From assembly GCA_008360975.2 (NCBI GenBank), contig CM039210.1:17631007-17695006 (forward strand): 64,000 bases of DNA, given 5' to 3'. The notes beneath the pieces were generated by a model. That model searched no databases. It was not told the DNA's origin and saw only the letters and a program-made list of their open reading frames with translations. The stretch's first letter is position 1; the number at the start of each line of letters is the position of its first letter. Shown here piece by piece: positions 29,363 to 41,355 of the stretch. The position numbers were made by a program, and so were the translations under genes. This stretch comes from Lichenostomus cassidix. Its lineage: Eukaryota > Chordata > Aves > Passeriformes > Meliphagidae.

Positions 29363-31593
29363 AAACAGTATTTGTAAAGAAAAACTTCCAGGACCTGCTA
29401 TACTTGAAGGACTTTCTAAAACCAGTCACCCCACGGATGCCCCTTGAAGCCATGATTCAGAAACTGATGTCCAGAAGGTTTGTACCCAAGAAAATACCCA
29501 GTTTCTGAGCTCTGCCTGCTGGATTTTTAAGACTCAGGGCAACTCTGCCTTAAAAACATTCACCATTTGCCACAGAGAACCCAGATCCAGCAACAAGCAG
29601 TGCAAAGTGTTTCAGCCGCTTTCAACCACTGTTATGAGATCCAGGGACCATGGGATAAATTCAGATGAATAATCTTATTTCTAAGTTGGTCTTAGGGAGT
29701 GTGTTAACTGCCAGGCTATTCATTTTTATGCACTAATAGTTTCCATACTAGCTGACTGACCAGCATCCCTGATGTGTCACATCAATTTTCTTATTAAATA
29801 CAAAAATAATAAATGTTAGGAATGAGCCTAGAAAGCTCCTTATTTCCCAGATTGGGTCTTGGTGCCAAGTGTCTGGCTGGCATCATGTCCAACATTCTGG
29901 AAACACCATCTGCATGAGCTTGTTGGTTGTGTAACTCATAAAGTTAATGTAAGTGAATGTTGTGATTTGCTGAGCAGCACTGATTAGAGCTGTTTTGCGA
30001 GAGGGAGGCTTTACAGCATGTGAGAGAGATAGCCATGACATCTCTTTCCCGGGAAAGGGAAGGGATACAGTAGGCAGGAATATATCATTTGCAAGAATGA
30101 CTCTGGAGACATTTCCCTCTCCCCCCCCCAAATTCCTCTGGTCCCCAGAGATCATTAATGATGCATCTCTGATGAAATTATCATTGCTGTGATGAGGAGA
30201 AAATGAGAGCTTTGGAGTCACTGACCCAGCCCAGTATCTGTCTTGGAGGCTGACCTGGAGAGAGACAGTGTGCTGGAGATGGGGGAGATCGGAAGGATGC
30301 ATATGAGACCCCAAACCCTGATTGACAGCACAACTTGCTGCTGGTCTGCACAGCCTCTGATTAGTTCAGTAACATCTCTGCTCATGAAAGAAAGGTCCAA
30401 GGTGCTTCTTCTCCACCTCATTAAGCTTGATGTGATGTCATACAGGAAAGCAGTGCAGGCCATAGACTGGAGCCAGATTATTTAAGTGCCATTTGCTCTC
30501 TGGAACATCATGCCACTGCCTAGGAGGAAAAACTTGGATGTTACAGCTGAAAAGAGAGTTACATTTTACTTCCTTCCCTCTCAGGACAAGTATATTTTAC
30601 ATAGGCTATCAACCATTTTAGCAGATGCTAGACCCACTTTTCCTCTCCTGTGCCCCAGTTTAGTGCAGTTGTTTTAAACTGATTATTTTAAAACAGCACA
30701 GCAGTTTGTTTTTGTAAAAAGGCTGAATTTTGGTATTTTTTATGCCAAAACTTTTCTAAGTTCATTTTTTTCAAAAGCATATAAAGTTACTTACAGAAAC
30801 AGGGCATGTCAGTAAACTGCTTCTAGACAGGTACTAGGAACATCCTTGTTTGCTGTTTATGTTAACTTTGGGCTAAAAACTGACTTTCATTCAATATCTG
30901 AAACTTTCCAGAGAAACAGAAGGCAATATGTAAATAACTAAACCGCACATACAAAAATTACACTGAAATATAAGGTGATGGGTCAAACTTAGGTTAAGTC
31001 AGACATTTATAATAATCCTTCTTTACCCCACTTAAATATTGTATAGGTAAGTCATGGCAGCTCACTCACTGCCAGGAAAAGCTTGCATTCAGGACCTGAG
31101 GAAGCTACCAAGTTGAATGAAAAACAGAGACAATGGGCAATGGCTTAGCAGCTTAAGCCATATCACTCTGATCAGTCTAGCCATATTTTCAAATGCCAGA
31201 AGGATCATTACCAAGATAATGCAGATCTATTGAGTACTTGGCCATTTACTACAGGCAGAAAAAGTACTTTGAGTTAAATCCTAAAATATTAGATCTTTTG
31301 GGGGTTTAATGACTATTAAAAATCACAGGATAGTTTCATAAGGGGAGGCACTTACTAATCTTACGCCTTTCACCAAATTAGCCCTTTCCTCCTAAAAACA
31401 CACTTTCAGTTCCTTATTGCAAAAGTAAAATGGGAGAAGAGGAGAGAATGAAACTCTCCAGTGATGTGCCGTATCATTCAAGACCCGTACTATTGCCATC
31501 ACTGCAACACAAAGGCACTGTGGATTTCTGCAATGAAAGCCCAAAGATGTTGTTCCTAGAGTTTCTGTACCAGTGGCTGGGCTATAACCCTGG
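29363..31593. other. Single-copy-looking interval without genes
   Basis: About 2.2 kb without recognisable repeat ends or protein domains. The ORF at 29883-30314 on the minus strand has no motif and overlaps plus-strand ORFs of similar length. Confidence 0.4.
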
Positions 31594-31935
31594 GTGCCTG
31601 TCTTGGTTTAAGACAAGGGCCAGAAACTCCAAAATGTTACTTCCCCTTTAGTTTCAACCAATCCCTTTCCACCAATAAGGAAAGAAGAATGCGAGAAGAT
31701 ATAGGTGAAAAAAAAACCAGTTTACTAAAAAATGAAATAGCAACAGACAAGAAAAAAAAAACAGTAATAATCACTAGTTACAAAGTTGCTGAAATCTTAT
31801 GGGCTCCCCGGGAACAAAGAGAAACAAAAATGGCAGAGAAACCCTTCCTTGAGGTGGCACCCTCCACAGACAACCGCATGTGGAGAGACAAAGTCGGCAG
31901 CAGCCCTCCCCTCTCTCCCGGCTACACATGGAGAG

Positions 31936-32510
31936 TGTGATAAATACATGTCATAATGCTGGCTTTTCGCAAATATTACAATAGATACTATGTGTATTGT
32001 TTTAATTCTTTTCTTATAGAGGTAGCCTGGTTGTGAAAAATTGCCGTGTAATGATGACTAAGGTCTTTCTTTCTAGTACTAGCTGAGTTTAATAGTAGTA
32101 AAATGGCTGTTATAGTTTTATTAGAATGCTTGAACTGTCTGCTTGAACTGGATAACATCACACGAACGGACCCTGCCTCTGACATTCCAACTATCAGCAC
32201 CTGTCGCCTGCAAGAACCACAATCTGGGAGTGATAACAGAATCAATGACAGACGACTGCGCATGGTCCGAGGAGATGGATCAGTTCCCAGAACATGCAAA
32301 ATAGTTTGGAGAAAAATATGAATATGTATAACTGTTTATGAATATGCATTAGGCTGAAGAGTATGTAAAGGGTGTCTCTGTCCATACCAGGTGTGCTTTT
32401 TTGGCTGAATGCCAAAGCACCCAGCGCTGACCTTTTGCTTTTATCTGTCCCCTATTGTCTTTTATTAAACCTTTTTAATCCTAACAGGAGAGTGAACCGT
32501 GTTTTTCACA
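31936..32510 (+). repeat. Solo LTR (575 bp) with GAGAG TSD
   Basis: It starts TGTGATAAATACATG and ends TTTTTCACA. GAGAG is repeated at 31931-31935 and 32511-32515. An ATTAAA signal near 32463 gives plus orientation. It is nested inside the longer candidate element. Confidence 0.75.
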
Positions 32511-33133
32511 GAGAGCGAGAACAAAGAGAGAAAAAAACAACAACACAGAAAACCAAACCTCCGCGATTACAAAAACTCCCTCTTCCCCCAACCAACCAAC
32601 AAGGACAAAACAAAAAGAAAACCTGGAGCCTAAAAACAGCTAAATGCCCCTCTTATCTCTCTGTCGGTGGCAGCTCCATCAAGAAAGGCACCTGAAACAC
32701 TCCTGTGGCTGGAACTCGGTCAACGGCTGGAACTTAGAGAGGTCCCTTCTTGGCAGAAGCAGCAGGCAGCCGGCTGGGGCGACTCGGACTCTGTGCCTTT
32801 TCACTTTGACCAGGCACTGCTGGCAGGCTGGGGCGACTCTATGGAGTGGAGCTGTTCCCTTCTTCTTGGTGTGATGCTGTGGCTGTAGATAGGCACTCCC
32901 GGAGTTTGCCTTGGAGCAGTCCAGGACGGTGAAACGCAGCCTCTCACAAACTCCACCCGAAGCAGCCCCCTCAGGAGAAAAAAAAAAACCAAAACCAATA
33001 AAACAAAAGAAAACCAAACGGGAGCCTCTGCCTGTGCTGCTTCAGCTCTCCCCCTGCAAGAACGAAAGAGAAAGAGCAAGAGCCAAAAGGCAAGAGAGCT
33101 CTGCCTGAGTGACCCAACCTTAAAAAGCCCTGG
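32511..33133. other. Interval inside the candidate long LTR, no gene
   Basis: Mixed A-rich and GC-rich sequence. A phrase with gctggggcgactc is repeated near 32774 and 32829, giving a short imperfect duplication. ORFs on both strands here look non-coding. Confidence 0.35.
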
Positions 33134-33139
33134 CTCCCT

Positions 33140-33535
33140 GTTGTAACGTGTGTCCTTCCTGTCCCTGACCCCGCCCCCCTGACCCCTTCTGACTGGATGT
33201 GAGTCAGGACCGCCCCCCATCCCTAGAGATAAAATCCCCAGCCACATCCGGAACGGGCCTCTTTGGTTCTGGACTCATATGGAACCTGTACCCTCCCTCG
33301 CCTTCCCTTCCCCCTCCCCAGTCTCCCCACTCCTCCCCTGTTTTCCTCAATAAAAACACCATGGAGACCAGGAACCAAACAGCTGCCTTTCTAAATCTGC
33401 AACGCTTCTACAAGGACCGCGTCTGACCAGCCCCACAGCTCGTGGCCATAGAATGACCATCCTGCGTGTTCCGGTTCTGGGGCAGCCCTCCCCCGCAGCA
33501 GGGGAGGGCTGCCTTTCAGGTTCTGCACTGCTGCA
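33140..33535 (+). repeat. Solo LTR (396 bp) with GCTCCC TSD
   Basis: It starts TGTTGTAACGTGTG and ends CACTGCTGCA. GCTCCC is repeated at 33134-33139 and 33536-33541. An AATAAA lies near 33350. Length and 6-bp TSD resemble class II avian LTRs such as ERV3's. Confidence 0.65.
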
Positions 33536-34774
33536 GCTCCCCCTGTCCCACAGTTCTGTTTCTGGCCATGCCACCATGTCTCAAAGAGACAGTAACACTT
33601 TTTGGGTACAGGTAGATATGGAATGCAATAACATTTTGGGTTACCTATGAAAGGAACAAGAGGGAGATGTCTTTACAAACAAACTGTGAAGCCTGCTGGT
33701 AGATAAGACCACATACTGATAGGTGAAAGAAGCAATGGGAGGAACCATAAATTCCATAGGAATTCCATTAATTGACACAGACTGTTACTCGGCCAAGGCT
33801 GTGCTAAATCCCTGGACTTAGAGAAAAGGAACAGAGACACAAAGAAAACAAAAGGGGGTGGGGGGAATGTACATTAGAAGGGGGTCTGTATTAGGTGATT
33901 CGGGGAGTCTGTACCACTCAAATACCTCAGGGAAAGAGAGAGGGAAATGTGGCCAGGAAATTAGGATGAAAAGAGAGGCTGCATCCTCCAGCAATTTGAG
34001 AAACCCCATGGGAAATTGCCCCATGACCTCTCCCTTTATTAATGAATAAATTTACAGGACTCCTCTGTCTCCTTTTTGGACATAAACTTCTGGTGTTTAT
34101 GGATTAATTTTCCTGACACCCAGGACAGTGCCTGCTCTTTGTTTTTGATTAAGCAGAGGTCTCATCTTGCAAATATGATTTGCTGGGTGTCTCAGGCATT
34201 TGGCACCGTTCTCCAGCAGTGTCTACAATGGGAAGGCTGGGCTGACCTAGCCTCCAGCTCTCATAGTTGCTTTGCAAGCCCAGCCCAGTGTCTGCTTTAT
34301 GAGCACAGTGAGCAGAGCCCTGCAGAGATACGGTGAAGACTTCTGAGCGCAAACACTTGCACACATACATTGTATTTTTTATTATCATCATTAACCTGCA
34401 ATAACAATGGCTGGTCAGGGATCAAACCCCTCTGTAATCTGATTATTAAACAAAAGACAGAGGACAAATGTGGATGTAAGAACAGTGAGACTGTACTGGA
34501 CAGTTTGACAGGAAGTATACTGATGTGACTAAAATCATTTGTAGGTACTACAGAAATGGAGAGTTGGAACTCAAACAGTGGGATAACTATTGGTGATTAG
34601 AGGGAACCACATCAGAGTGTAAAACATGCCATGAGACATAGCGCAGAAATGTTTAATTTGAGAAGTATATGGAAGGCTAATAGAAAATGGTGTGATAGTT
34701 AACCAAAGACAGAAGTCACCACTTACTTAGAGAATGAGTGATGGAATTCCTGCTGATGAAATTCAGAAGGATCT

Positions 34775-35257
34775 TGATTCGCCCCAATCGAGCCCAGAGA
34801 CACTTCAGAGACCAAGTCAGAGAAGTGGGTATTTGCTTTATTCGGTGCACCGGATGTGTGGGGAATTGTTTCCACCAAACACACATACCTCAGTACCCCA
34901 AAGACACAGTGTTATAGGTAAAATCACGAATATTAATTACATTCTTCAGGATAGGAGTGGTTATACAAATCATTTCTCGGAAGTCATTAATATCATTAGC
35001 ATGTGCACCACGCATGCTCCGTATGTCCTGGTGGTCTTTGGATACCCCCAAAGCCCCCTCCAAGGTGAAGGTCCTTCATGGGATGATTCAGCAGTTTCTG
35101 TGCTGGTTTCAAATGCATGCTTAGCTGATAAGCCATCAGGCCAGAGCTGTTACCTACAATTTGAATTTGAATTAAGAGTTCAGCCTTCAGCCCTGGAAGC
35201 CACAGACAGGCGCCTGTGCTGGTGGAAGGGGGGCAAAAGCTCAGAGAATCTTTCTCA
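34775..35257 (-). repeat. Solo LTR of the ERV2-LTR family, TSD ATCT
   Basis: Plus-strand ends are TGATTCGCCCCAA and ATCTTTCTCA. ATCT is repeated at 34771-34774 and 35258-35261. A reverse-strand AATAAA sits in gctttattcggtgc. It belongs to the same subtype as the left LTR of ERV2 (54237-54726), sharing the gctgataagccatcaggcca block. Confidence 0.9.
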
Positions 35258-35271
35258 ATCTCCAATGTGAA

Positions 35272-35882
35272 TGTCACCGAAACTGCGGAAAAAACAAAAA
35301 CCCTCCAACAACATTTTTGATGTTAGATAGTCAAGGCATTACTTTATTATCTGGTCAGGATGTTGTTCTGGCCAGGATGTACCACAGAAATCATCTCCAC
35401 ACATAGCCTGGTGTGCAGGGAGGATCATGCCATGATACATCCCTTTTACTCAATTCTTCAGATATTTTATACAGTAAAAATACATAGAAAAGTATTGGGT
35501 CAGTGTTCATTGGTCCAAAGTTGGGCAAACCCCCAGTATTCAGTTTCCAATTGGATCTGAATCTCCTTGCCTCTGATGTTAATTAGATATTTAATTCTTC
35601 AATTTTCCTATCAGTACTTTCCAGACCAGATGTCTTCACCCCTGCTGGGGGTGGTGTCTGGGGCAGATGTTTATAGATAGCCACTGATGTTCCACTGATG
35701 TTCTGTTGATAGCCCTTTATCTTTGGGTTACTCCCAGTCTGTTGATATGCTGAGTCTACCAGACCTCATGTGGTAGAACAATGCCCTGGAAAGAAACCTA
35801 AAACTCCTTTTCCTGGGGTAAAGGCAAACAAAACCTTTGACTGAAGTTATACAAAATTTTTAAACCGGTGTATTTTCTAACA
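35272..35882 (-). repeat. ERV5 3' LTR (611 bp)
   Basis: Plus-strand ends are TGTCACCGAAACTG and TTTTCTAACA. It matches the split 5' LTR and the plus-oriented solo copy at 47559-48209. A reverse-strand AATAAA occurs in ctttattatctgg. Confidence 0.9.
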
Positions 35883-37260
35883 ATTTCCCCCTTTGGAAGT
35901 GACCTGAATTTTAAGGTCACTTCCACATAATTTATTGACTCAATCAATACTAGTAAAAATTTAGAAGAGAAAGACAGAGAATATATAGAAATATTTTTAA
36001 TAAAAAGAAGAAGGACAGAGAACATGTAGAAAAGCAGTTATATAGAACCTTTAAGAGGAATGTTGATTTCCTTTTACTTTCTTGGGCCTTCACTCCCCCA
36101 GTGGGATTTGTTTTCTGGGTTTTTTGGAGTTGGGAATAGGGAGAATGGAGCACTGCCTCTGCTGTGTCCATGCCTGGCCCTACTGCAGGGCTAGGATGCT
36201 CTGGGGGTGGGGTAAGGAGCAGTTCACTGCCTCACCCAGGCAAGGCCTGACCTGCACCCTCCCCACACACACAGGCATCCTGAAGTGTCTCAGAGACATG
36301 AATCTTTTCAGTTTTTGGTAGCCAACCTTATGGCTCACGACAGTGATCAGGACTACTGATAATTTTTACCATTCGTGATTTAATTAGGGTACCTTTCCCC
36401 CCGCTTTGGTGGAATTTCTAGCAAACAGAGCAGAAAGGAAAGAGAAAAGCATACTGGGATTCATATAAATGATTACTGACTAGGACTCTTGTATTGTTAG
36501 TTTTCCCCACTTGTGATCTAATTAGACTATTTTCTCCCCTCTCCCCTTTTGGTAGGAATTATAGTAGACAGCAGAAATGAATTCCCAAATGCTAGACAAA
36601 CAAATATACATTTAACAACAACAGTTAGCACCTTGTTAGGCTAGCCAGCTATCCTTATTGAAACATTTTCATTTTAAAGAAAATTATTTTTGTCTGATTT
36701 ACACATGGTTATATCTCAATGTTGCAAATTTAGATTTAAGTCTATAGGCTAATTATTAATGTGGCTGTTGTTTTATGTATGTGTGTTTAAAGTAAACCGT
36801 TTAATGTGTTTCATTTTGGAATCTTTGTGTTTCGTTGCAGCTTATAACGGACTTACTGTTTATTCTATTGTCCAATATGGTTCTTTTGTGTTCCTCTTTG
36901 TCTGTAGTTTCACATAAGAGAGAAGTCTCTGGCCGTAGATCTCACAGTTGTGAGGGAAGTCAGCAGTTCTTTTTGCTTCTGTGGCTTGAGTGGCTCCTTG
37001 TCTCACATCTGGATACACTTAGCTGTTTATCTAATGAGGACACACTTGAACATTTAAAGTGGTTAATGATATTAAATCAAACTTGCCCAGTGATAACACA
37101 TGTTAGAGTGGGGAGAAGGATGAATTCCTGTCTTCTTCACCCCCCTTTGGAAATTCTTATATTTTCTGCTAGCTAGTTTTATTTTGCAACATAACCAGTT
37201 CTGTTGCCCTTCTCTGCAAGCAGGCAGAGCTTGGATTTGATATCTCCTCTAAGGCAACTC
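35883..37260. other. ERV5 internal remnant, non-coding
   Basis: Sequence just inside the 3' LTR of ERV5. It starts with the polypurine tract and then becomes AT-rich with no retroviral domain. If env was once here, it is no longer recognisable. Confidence 0.5.
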
Positions 37261-38528
37261 TGAAGCACGGAATAGACTCCACAACTCAGATAGTTATGAA
37301 GTAGGTATGTGTTTATTCCAGCTGGGGTGCATGGGGGGTAGCCCCTCCAAAGGCATGCACACCCTCAGCAGCACTTCACTAGGTTTATATTAGGTTACAG
37401 ATTACATATGCATAAAGTTAGACAAAGCCCCTATACATATTCATTATCTATCCCCGCTTCGTATTATAATGAGTTCAAAGCTCATTTAAATATGCCCGCG
37501 AAAGCGCAGTGTCTTCAGATTAATTGTGGGCAAGGGTCCTGATTTAGGGTAAAATAGAAATTACTAATGTAAAAGAGCTAGAAGCTGGATAATAGTAATA
37601 ATAATATTTTTTAACTGATTTAGAGAGCCAGAGATTGGATAATGATTTACTAATATATACCAGCTGCGATCCATTTATTATTTTCTTAATGAATTTGTGC
37701 CTACCTGGTACCGGGGAGGATAAAGACAGGAGAGCCAAGTAATTGAGAGAAACCACCAAGTGTAACCGAGCATCCCGCCCTTGGACCCCAGGACTGGTGC
37801 GAGTTGGTTCTCAGGCTTGGACTAGGACCAAGGACCAAGGGAGCATGCGCACCTGTCATAATTAATCATCGGGACCCTTCCCCACAATTAATCTGAAGAC
37901 ACTGCGCTTGCGTGAGCATATTTAAATGAACTTTGAACTCATTATAATATGAAGCGGGGATAGGTAATGAATATGTATAGGGGCTTTGTCTAACTTTATG
38001 CATATGTAATCTGTAACCTACTATAAACTTAGTGAAGTGCCGCTGAGGGTGTGCATGTCTTTGGAGGGGCTACCCCCCATGCACCCCAGCTGGAATAAAC
38101 ACATACCTACTTCATAACTATCTGAGTTGTGGAGTCTATTCCGTGCTTCAGTCCCGATGATTAATTATGACATGATCCATACTCTTCATCACGATGAACT
38201 GTTCACCCTGTTCCCTTGCGCATGCTCCCTTGGTCCTTGGTCCTAGTCCAAGCCTGAGAACCAACTCGTACCGGTCCTGGGGTCCAAGGGTGGGATGCTT
38301 GGTTACACTTGGTGGTTTCTCTCAATTATTTGGCTCTCTTCTCTCCAGCTTCCCCGATACCAGGTAGGCACAAATTCATTAAGTGAATAATAAATGAATT
38401 GCAGCAGGCATATCTTAGTAAATCATTATCCAATCTCTGGCTCTCTAAATCAGTTCAAAAATATTATTATTACTATTATCCAGCTTCTAGTTCTTTTACA
38501 TTTATAATTTCTATTTTACCCTAAATCA
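37261..38528 (-). repeat. Minus-strand LTR split by a plus-strand copy of itself
   Basis: The two parts are 37261-37539 and 38151-38528. Plus-strand ends are TGAAGCACGGAATAG and ACCCTAAATCA. Both parts are near-perfect reverse complements of the inner LTR at 37540-38150. The outer TSD is unclear (ACTC versus ATTC). Confidence 0.8.
37540..38150 (+). repeat. Solo LTR (611 bp) nested in its own family, TSD GTCC
   Basis: It starts TGATTTAGGGTAAAAT and ends ATTCCGTGCTTCA. GTCC is repeated at 37536-37539 and 38151-38154. An AATAAA lies near 38094. The 4-bp TSD fits a gammaretrovirus-like integrase. Confidence 0.85.
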
Positions 38529-39241
38529 ATTCCTCTGGCTGCTTGAAACAGCTCAGCCAAGCAAACACTCCCAAAAAGCATCCAAAACAATACTCAATTC
38601 GCACACACTCAAGGCAGACATTTAAAAGTTATGTTTTAACACTTTTTTAGGATCTTTACTATATGATTTTGCGAGCTCTTTCTAGGACCTCAAATTTGCT
38701 ACTGAAAATCGGAACTTTTAACAGCAACCAGTCTTTCTGTTCCGGTAGGTTTTCCGGAGTGGGGCTTGAATTACCCCTTCCCCCCTTTTCCCATTCCTTT
38801 ATTTTACTCTCTGTAAATCTAGATTAATTTTCAATTCACAGGACAATATGCTCACAAATATCAGCTACACATATACAGAGGTTCTAAAGGGATACCTATT
38901 AGCACATGCAGAGAAACAGCATAGACAAAGATTTAACGGGCATTTAAAACACGTTTTAACACTGAACTCGTTACTTTTACATGCACACACATTCAAAAAA
39001 AATTCAAAAGCACGTGAGCAGAACTCTGCTCAAAAAAGCTTCTCACAGTAACCCAGGCAGGAAACTTTAACTCCAAAATACTCTGCAACTGCATTTAACC
39101 TAAGTAGGGGACTTTAACTCCAAAATACGCAGAATTTAGGCAAAAGACTTTAATTGCCAAATAGGCAGGAGACTTTAACTCCAAAATACCTTGCAATTGC
39201 AGTTTTAGCCAGGCATCGATACTCAAACTTGAAATCGCGCA
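38529..39241. other. ERV5 internal remnant, non-coding
   Basis: No retroviral domain seen. The phrase actttaactccaaaatac is repeated three times between 39064 and 39190, leading into the 28-bp repeat array. Confidence 0.5.
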
Positions 39242-40165
39242 CCGAGACTCAAACTCAGAATTAAGACAGCCAAGACCCAAACTCAGAACCAAAGCAACCG
39301 AGACTCAAACTCAGAATTAAGACAGCCAAGACCCAAACTCAGAACCAAAGCAACCGAGACTCAAACTCAGAACCAAAGCAACCGAAACTCAAACTCAGAA
39401 CTAATGCAACCGAGATTCAAACTCGAACACCGGATGATTCGCCCCAAGCGAGCCCAGAGACACTTCAGAGACAGAGAAGTGGGTATTTGCTTTTATTCGG
39501 TGCACCAGGTGTGGGGGAATTCACTCCTCCAAACACACACACACACCCCCACACACCTCGGTACCTCCAAAGACACAGTGTTATAGGTAAAATTCATGAA
39601 TATTGATCACATTCCCCAGAATAGGAGTGGTTATACAAATAATTTCTTGGAAGTCATTAAAATCATTAGCATGTGCACCACGAATGCTCCATATGTCCCA
39701 GTGGTCTTTGGAGACCCCAAAGACCCCTCCAGGATGACGGTCACCTTTCTCTCCGGAGCATGCGCAGTTCTTCATGAGATGATTCAGGATTTTCTGTGCT
39801 GGCTTCAAATGGATTCCCCTCCCTCTTATCTTGATAAGATTAAGGGAATCCTGTTTTTCTAGGTTTTAGAATTCACATATTCTGTCTCTCAATAGTTAAC
39901 TTGAGTTACCTGTTTGACCACTCCTTTCTCATGGGCTCCAAGACTCAAACTTGGAACCAGGACAGCCGAGACTCAAACTCGGAACCAAAGCAACTGAGAC
40001 TCAAACTCGAAAACCGGGCACCAAGACTCACATTCGTAACCAAGGCAACCGAGGCTTGAACTTGGAACCAATGTAACCAGGACTTGAACTCGAAAACAAC
40101 GCAACCGAGACAAACTCATAAACACAGGAAGCCGGCACAGAGACTCAAACTCGGAACCAAGACAA
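39242..40165 (-). repeat. 28-bp minisatellite in the ERV5 leader, split by an LTR
   Basis: Units of 28 bp such as ccgagactcaaactcagaa plus 9 bases repeat head to tail at 39242-39434 and, more degenerate, at 39932-40165. In the left block two unit types alternate (ending aaagcaa or aagacag), giving a 56-bp higher-order period. The LTR at 39435-39931 separates the blocks. Confidence 0.85.
39435..39931 (-). repeat. LTR of the ERV2-LTR family inserted in the minisatellite
   Basis: Plus-strand ends are TGATTCGCCCCAAG and CTCCTTTCTCA. It is the same subtype as the right LTR of ERV2 (63183-63698), sharing ttatcttgataagattaagg and the ggttttagaattcacatatt block. Flanking 4-mers are CGGA and TGGG, which could both derive from CGGG. 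Confidence 0.85.
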
Positions 40166-40368
40166 CATGCATGCATCACAACTGATTTTTTCCAGTATCT
40201 AATTAAACCATCACCCTTGTATTTTATCTAAAAGTAATGCCTTAAACAAAAACAAACCACAGGGATCTTGTGTTGGACTCACTGGATTCCGGGGACCGAG
40301 AGGTCTCTCCGGATGAAATCTCCATGTGTGCTGGGATCCCAGAATCCGTGGAGCGATCAACAGCATTC

Positions 40369-40386
40369 ATCCCATCTGGGTCGCCA
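40369..40386 (-). promoter_or_regulatory. ERV5 primer-binding region
   Basis: Three bases inside the 5' LTR the minus strand reads TGGCGACCCAGATGGGAT. I cannot assign the tRNA with confidence. Confidence 0.6.
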
Positions 40387-40693
40387 AATTGTCACCAAAA
40401 CTGCGGGACAAACAAAAAAACCCTCCAGCAACATTTTTAATGTTAGAGAGTCAAGGCATTACTTTATTATCTGGCCAGGATGTTGTTCTGGCCAGGATGT
40501 ACCACAGAAATCATCTCATCCACACATAGCCCGGGTGTGCAGAGAGAGTCATTCCATGGCACATGATTTTACAAGGTTTTTCAGATATTTTATACAGTAA
40601 AAATACATAGAAAAGTATTGGGTCAGTGTTCATTGGTCCAAAGTTGAGCAAACCCCCAGTATTCAGTTTCCCATTGGATCTGAATCTCCTTGC

Positions 40694-41055
40694 TGTTGGA
40701 AAACGCAGTTTTCCAGCAAAACTCATGCTAACTAAATAAGGCTGAGCAAGGCTTCAGTATTCCCAGGCCTCAGTAAGATTCCGACAAGCTGTAGTGGTTT
40801 TGTTTGCCTGAGAATGTTTTGTGGGAAGAATGCCATGAGAAAGATTAGGAGTCAGGAGTGTTATGAGAAAAGAATAAGGGAGTTAGCAGGAGGATCCCTG
40901 GGTGTGTGAGAACAGCTGCAGGTGTGTGTATGTATCTATGAATAGAAACTTCTGTAACAGTATATAAGTCTCTCGTTTGGTGAAATAAAATGGAGCTTAC
41001 TTTATATCTCATATTGAGATTGCCTGTGAGTTTTCCCTCCCGCCGCATCTCGTTA
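40694..41055 (+). repeat. ERV4 5' LTR (362 bp)
   Basis: It starts TGTTGGAAAACGCAG and ends GCATCTCGTTA (an unusual TA end). The TATA-like box gtatataagtc and the polyA signal aaataaaatgg are present. Its first 125 bp diverge from the 3' LTR while the rest is identical. Confidence 0.9.
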
Positions 41056-41057
41056 AA

Positions 41058-41077
41058 TGGTGACTCCGACGTGATAC
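41058..41077 (+). promoter_or_regulatory. ERV4 primer-binding site, tRNA-Trp type
   Basis: It reads TGGTGACTCCGACGTGATAC, two bases after the LTR. It differs from the ERV3 site by one base and by the length of a C run. Confidence 0.8.
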
Positions 41078-41355
41078 GGAGCGAGCAGGATTTACAACCG
41101 ACGACTACGATCCCTGACAACGGAGTTTTACGACCCTGCTTCTGAGAGCAGCGCGAACGGAGAGGTGCTGGGGAGTGCAGCCTCAGCGTGTCGAGTCTTC
41201 GCCCGAATTGGGGAAGGTCGGAAGACACAGGTGAAATAATACCTGCCTACCGTGAGGGCTATACTTCGGTAAACTGCACAACTCTGGCAATTGCGAGCCT
41301 CGATCGAGTGCTTAGACGGTGTTGACCAGGACCCTGAAAACCAGCTGGACCCAAA

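Larger units (their letters stand above)
31599..34127 (+). repeat. Candidate long LTR or LTR element, with two nested solo LTRs
   Basis: It starts TGTCTTGGTTTAAG, ends CACCCAGGACA, and is flanked by GTGCC at 31594-31598 and 34128-34132. Start, end and TSD resemble the 592-bp LTR at 3010-3601, but after removing two nested LTRs it is still about 1.5 kb. It may include further unrecognised insertions. No coding domains were seen. Confidence 0.45.

Noticed and set aside
32679..33247. Minus-strand ORFs of 112-148 codons
   Set aside because: They run through two unrelated repeat segments, cross an LTR boundary at 33140 and show no domain.
37261..38528. Large inverted repeat considered as a DNA transposon or foldback element
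   Set aside because: Explained better by one LTR (TSD GTCC) inserted into an opposite-strand copy of the same LTR.
39242..40165. 28-bp repeats considered as a CRISPR-like array
   Set aside because: Units are head to tail with no spacers, in a vertebrate ERV leader.
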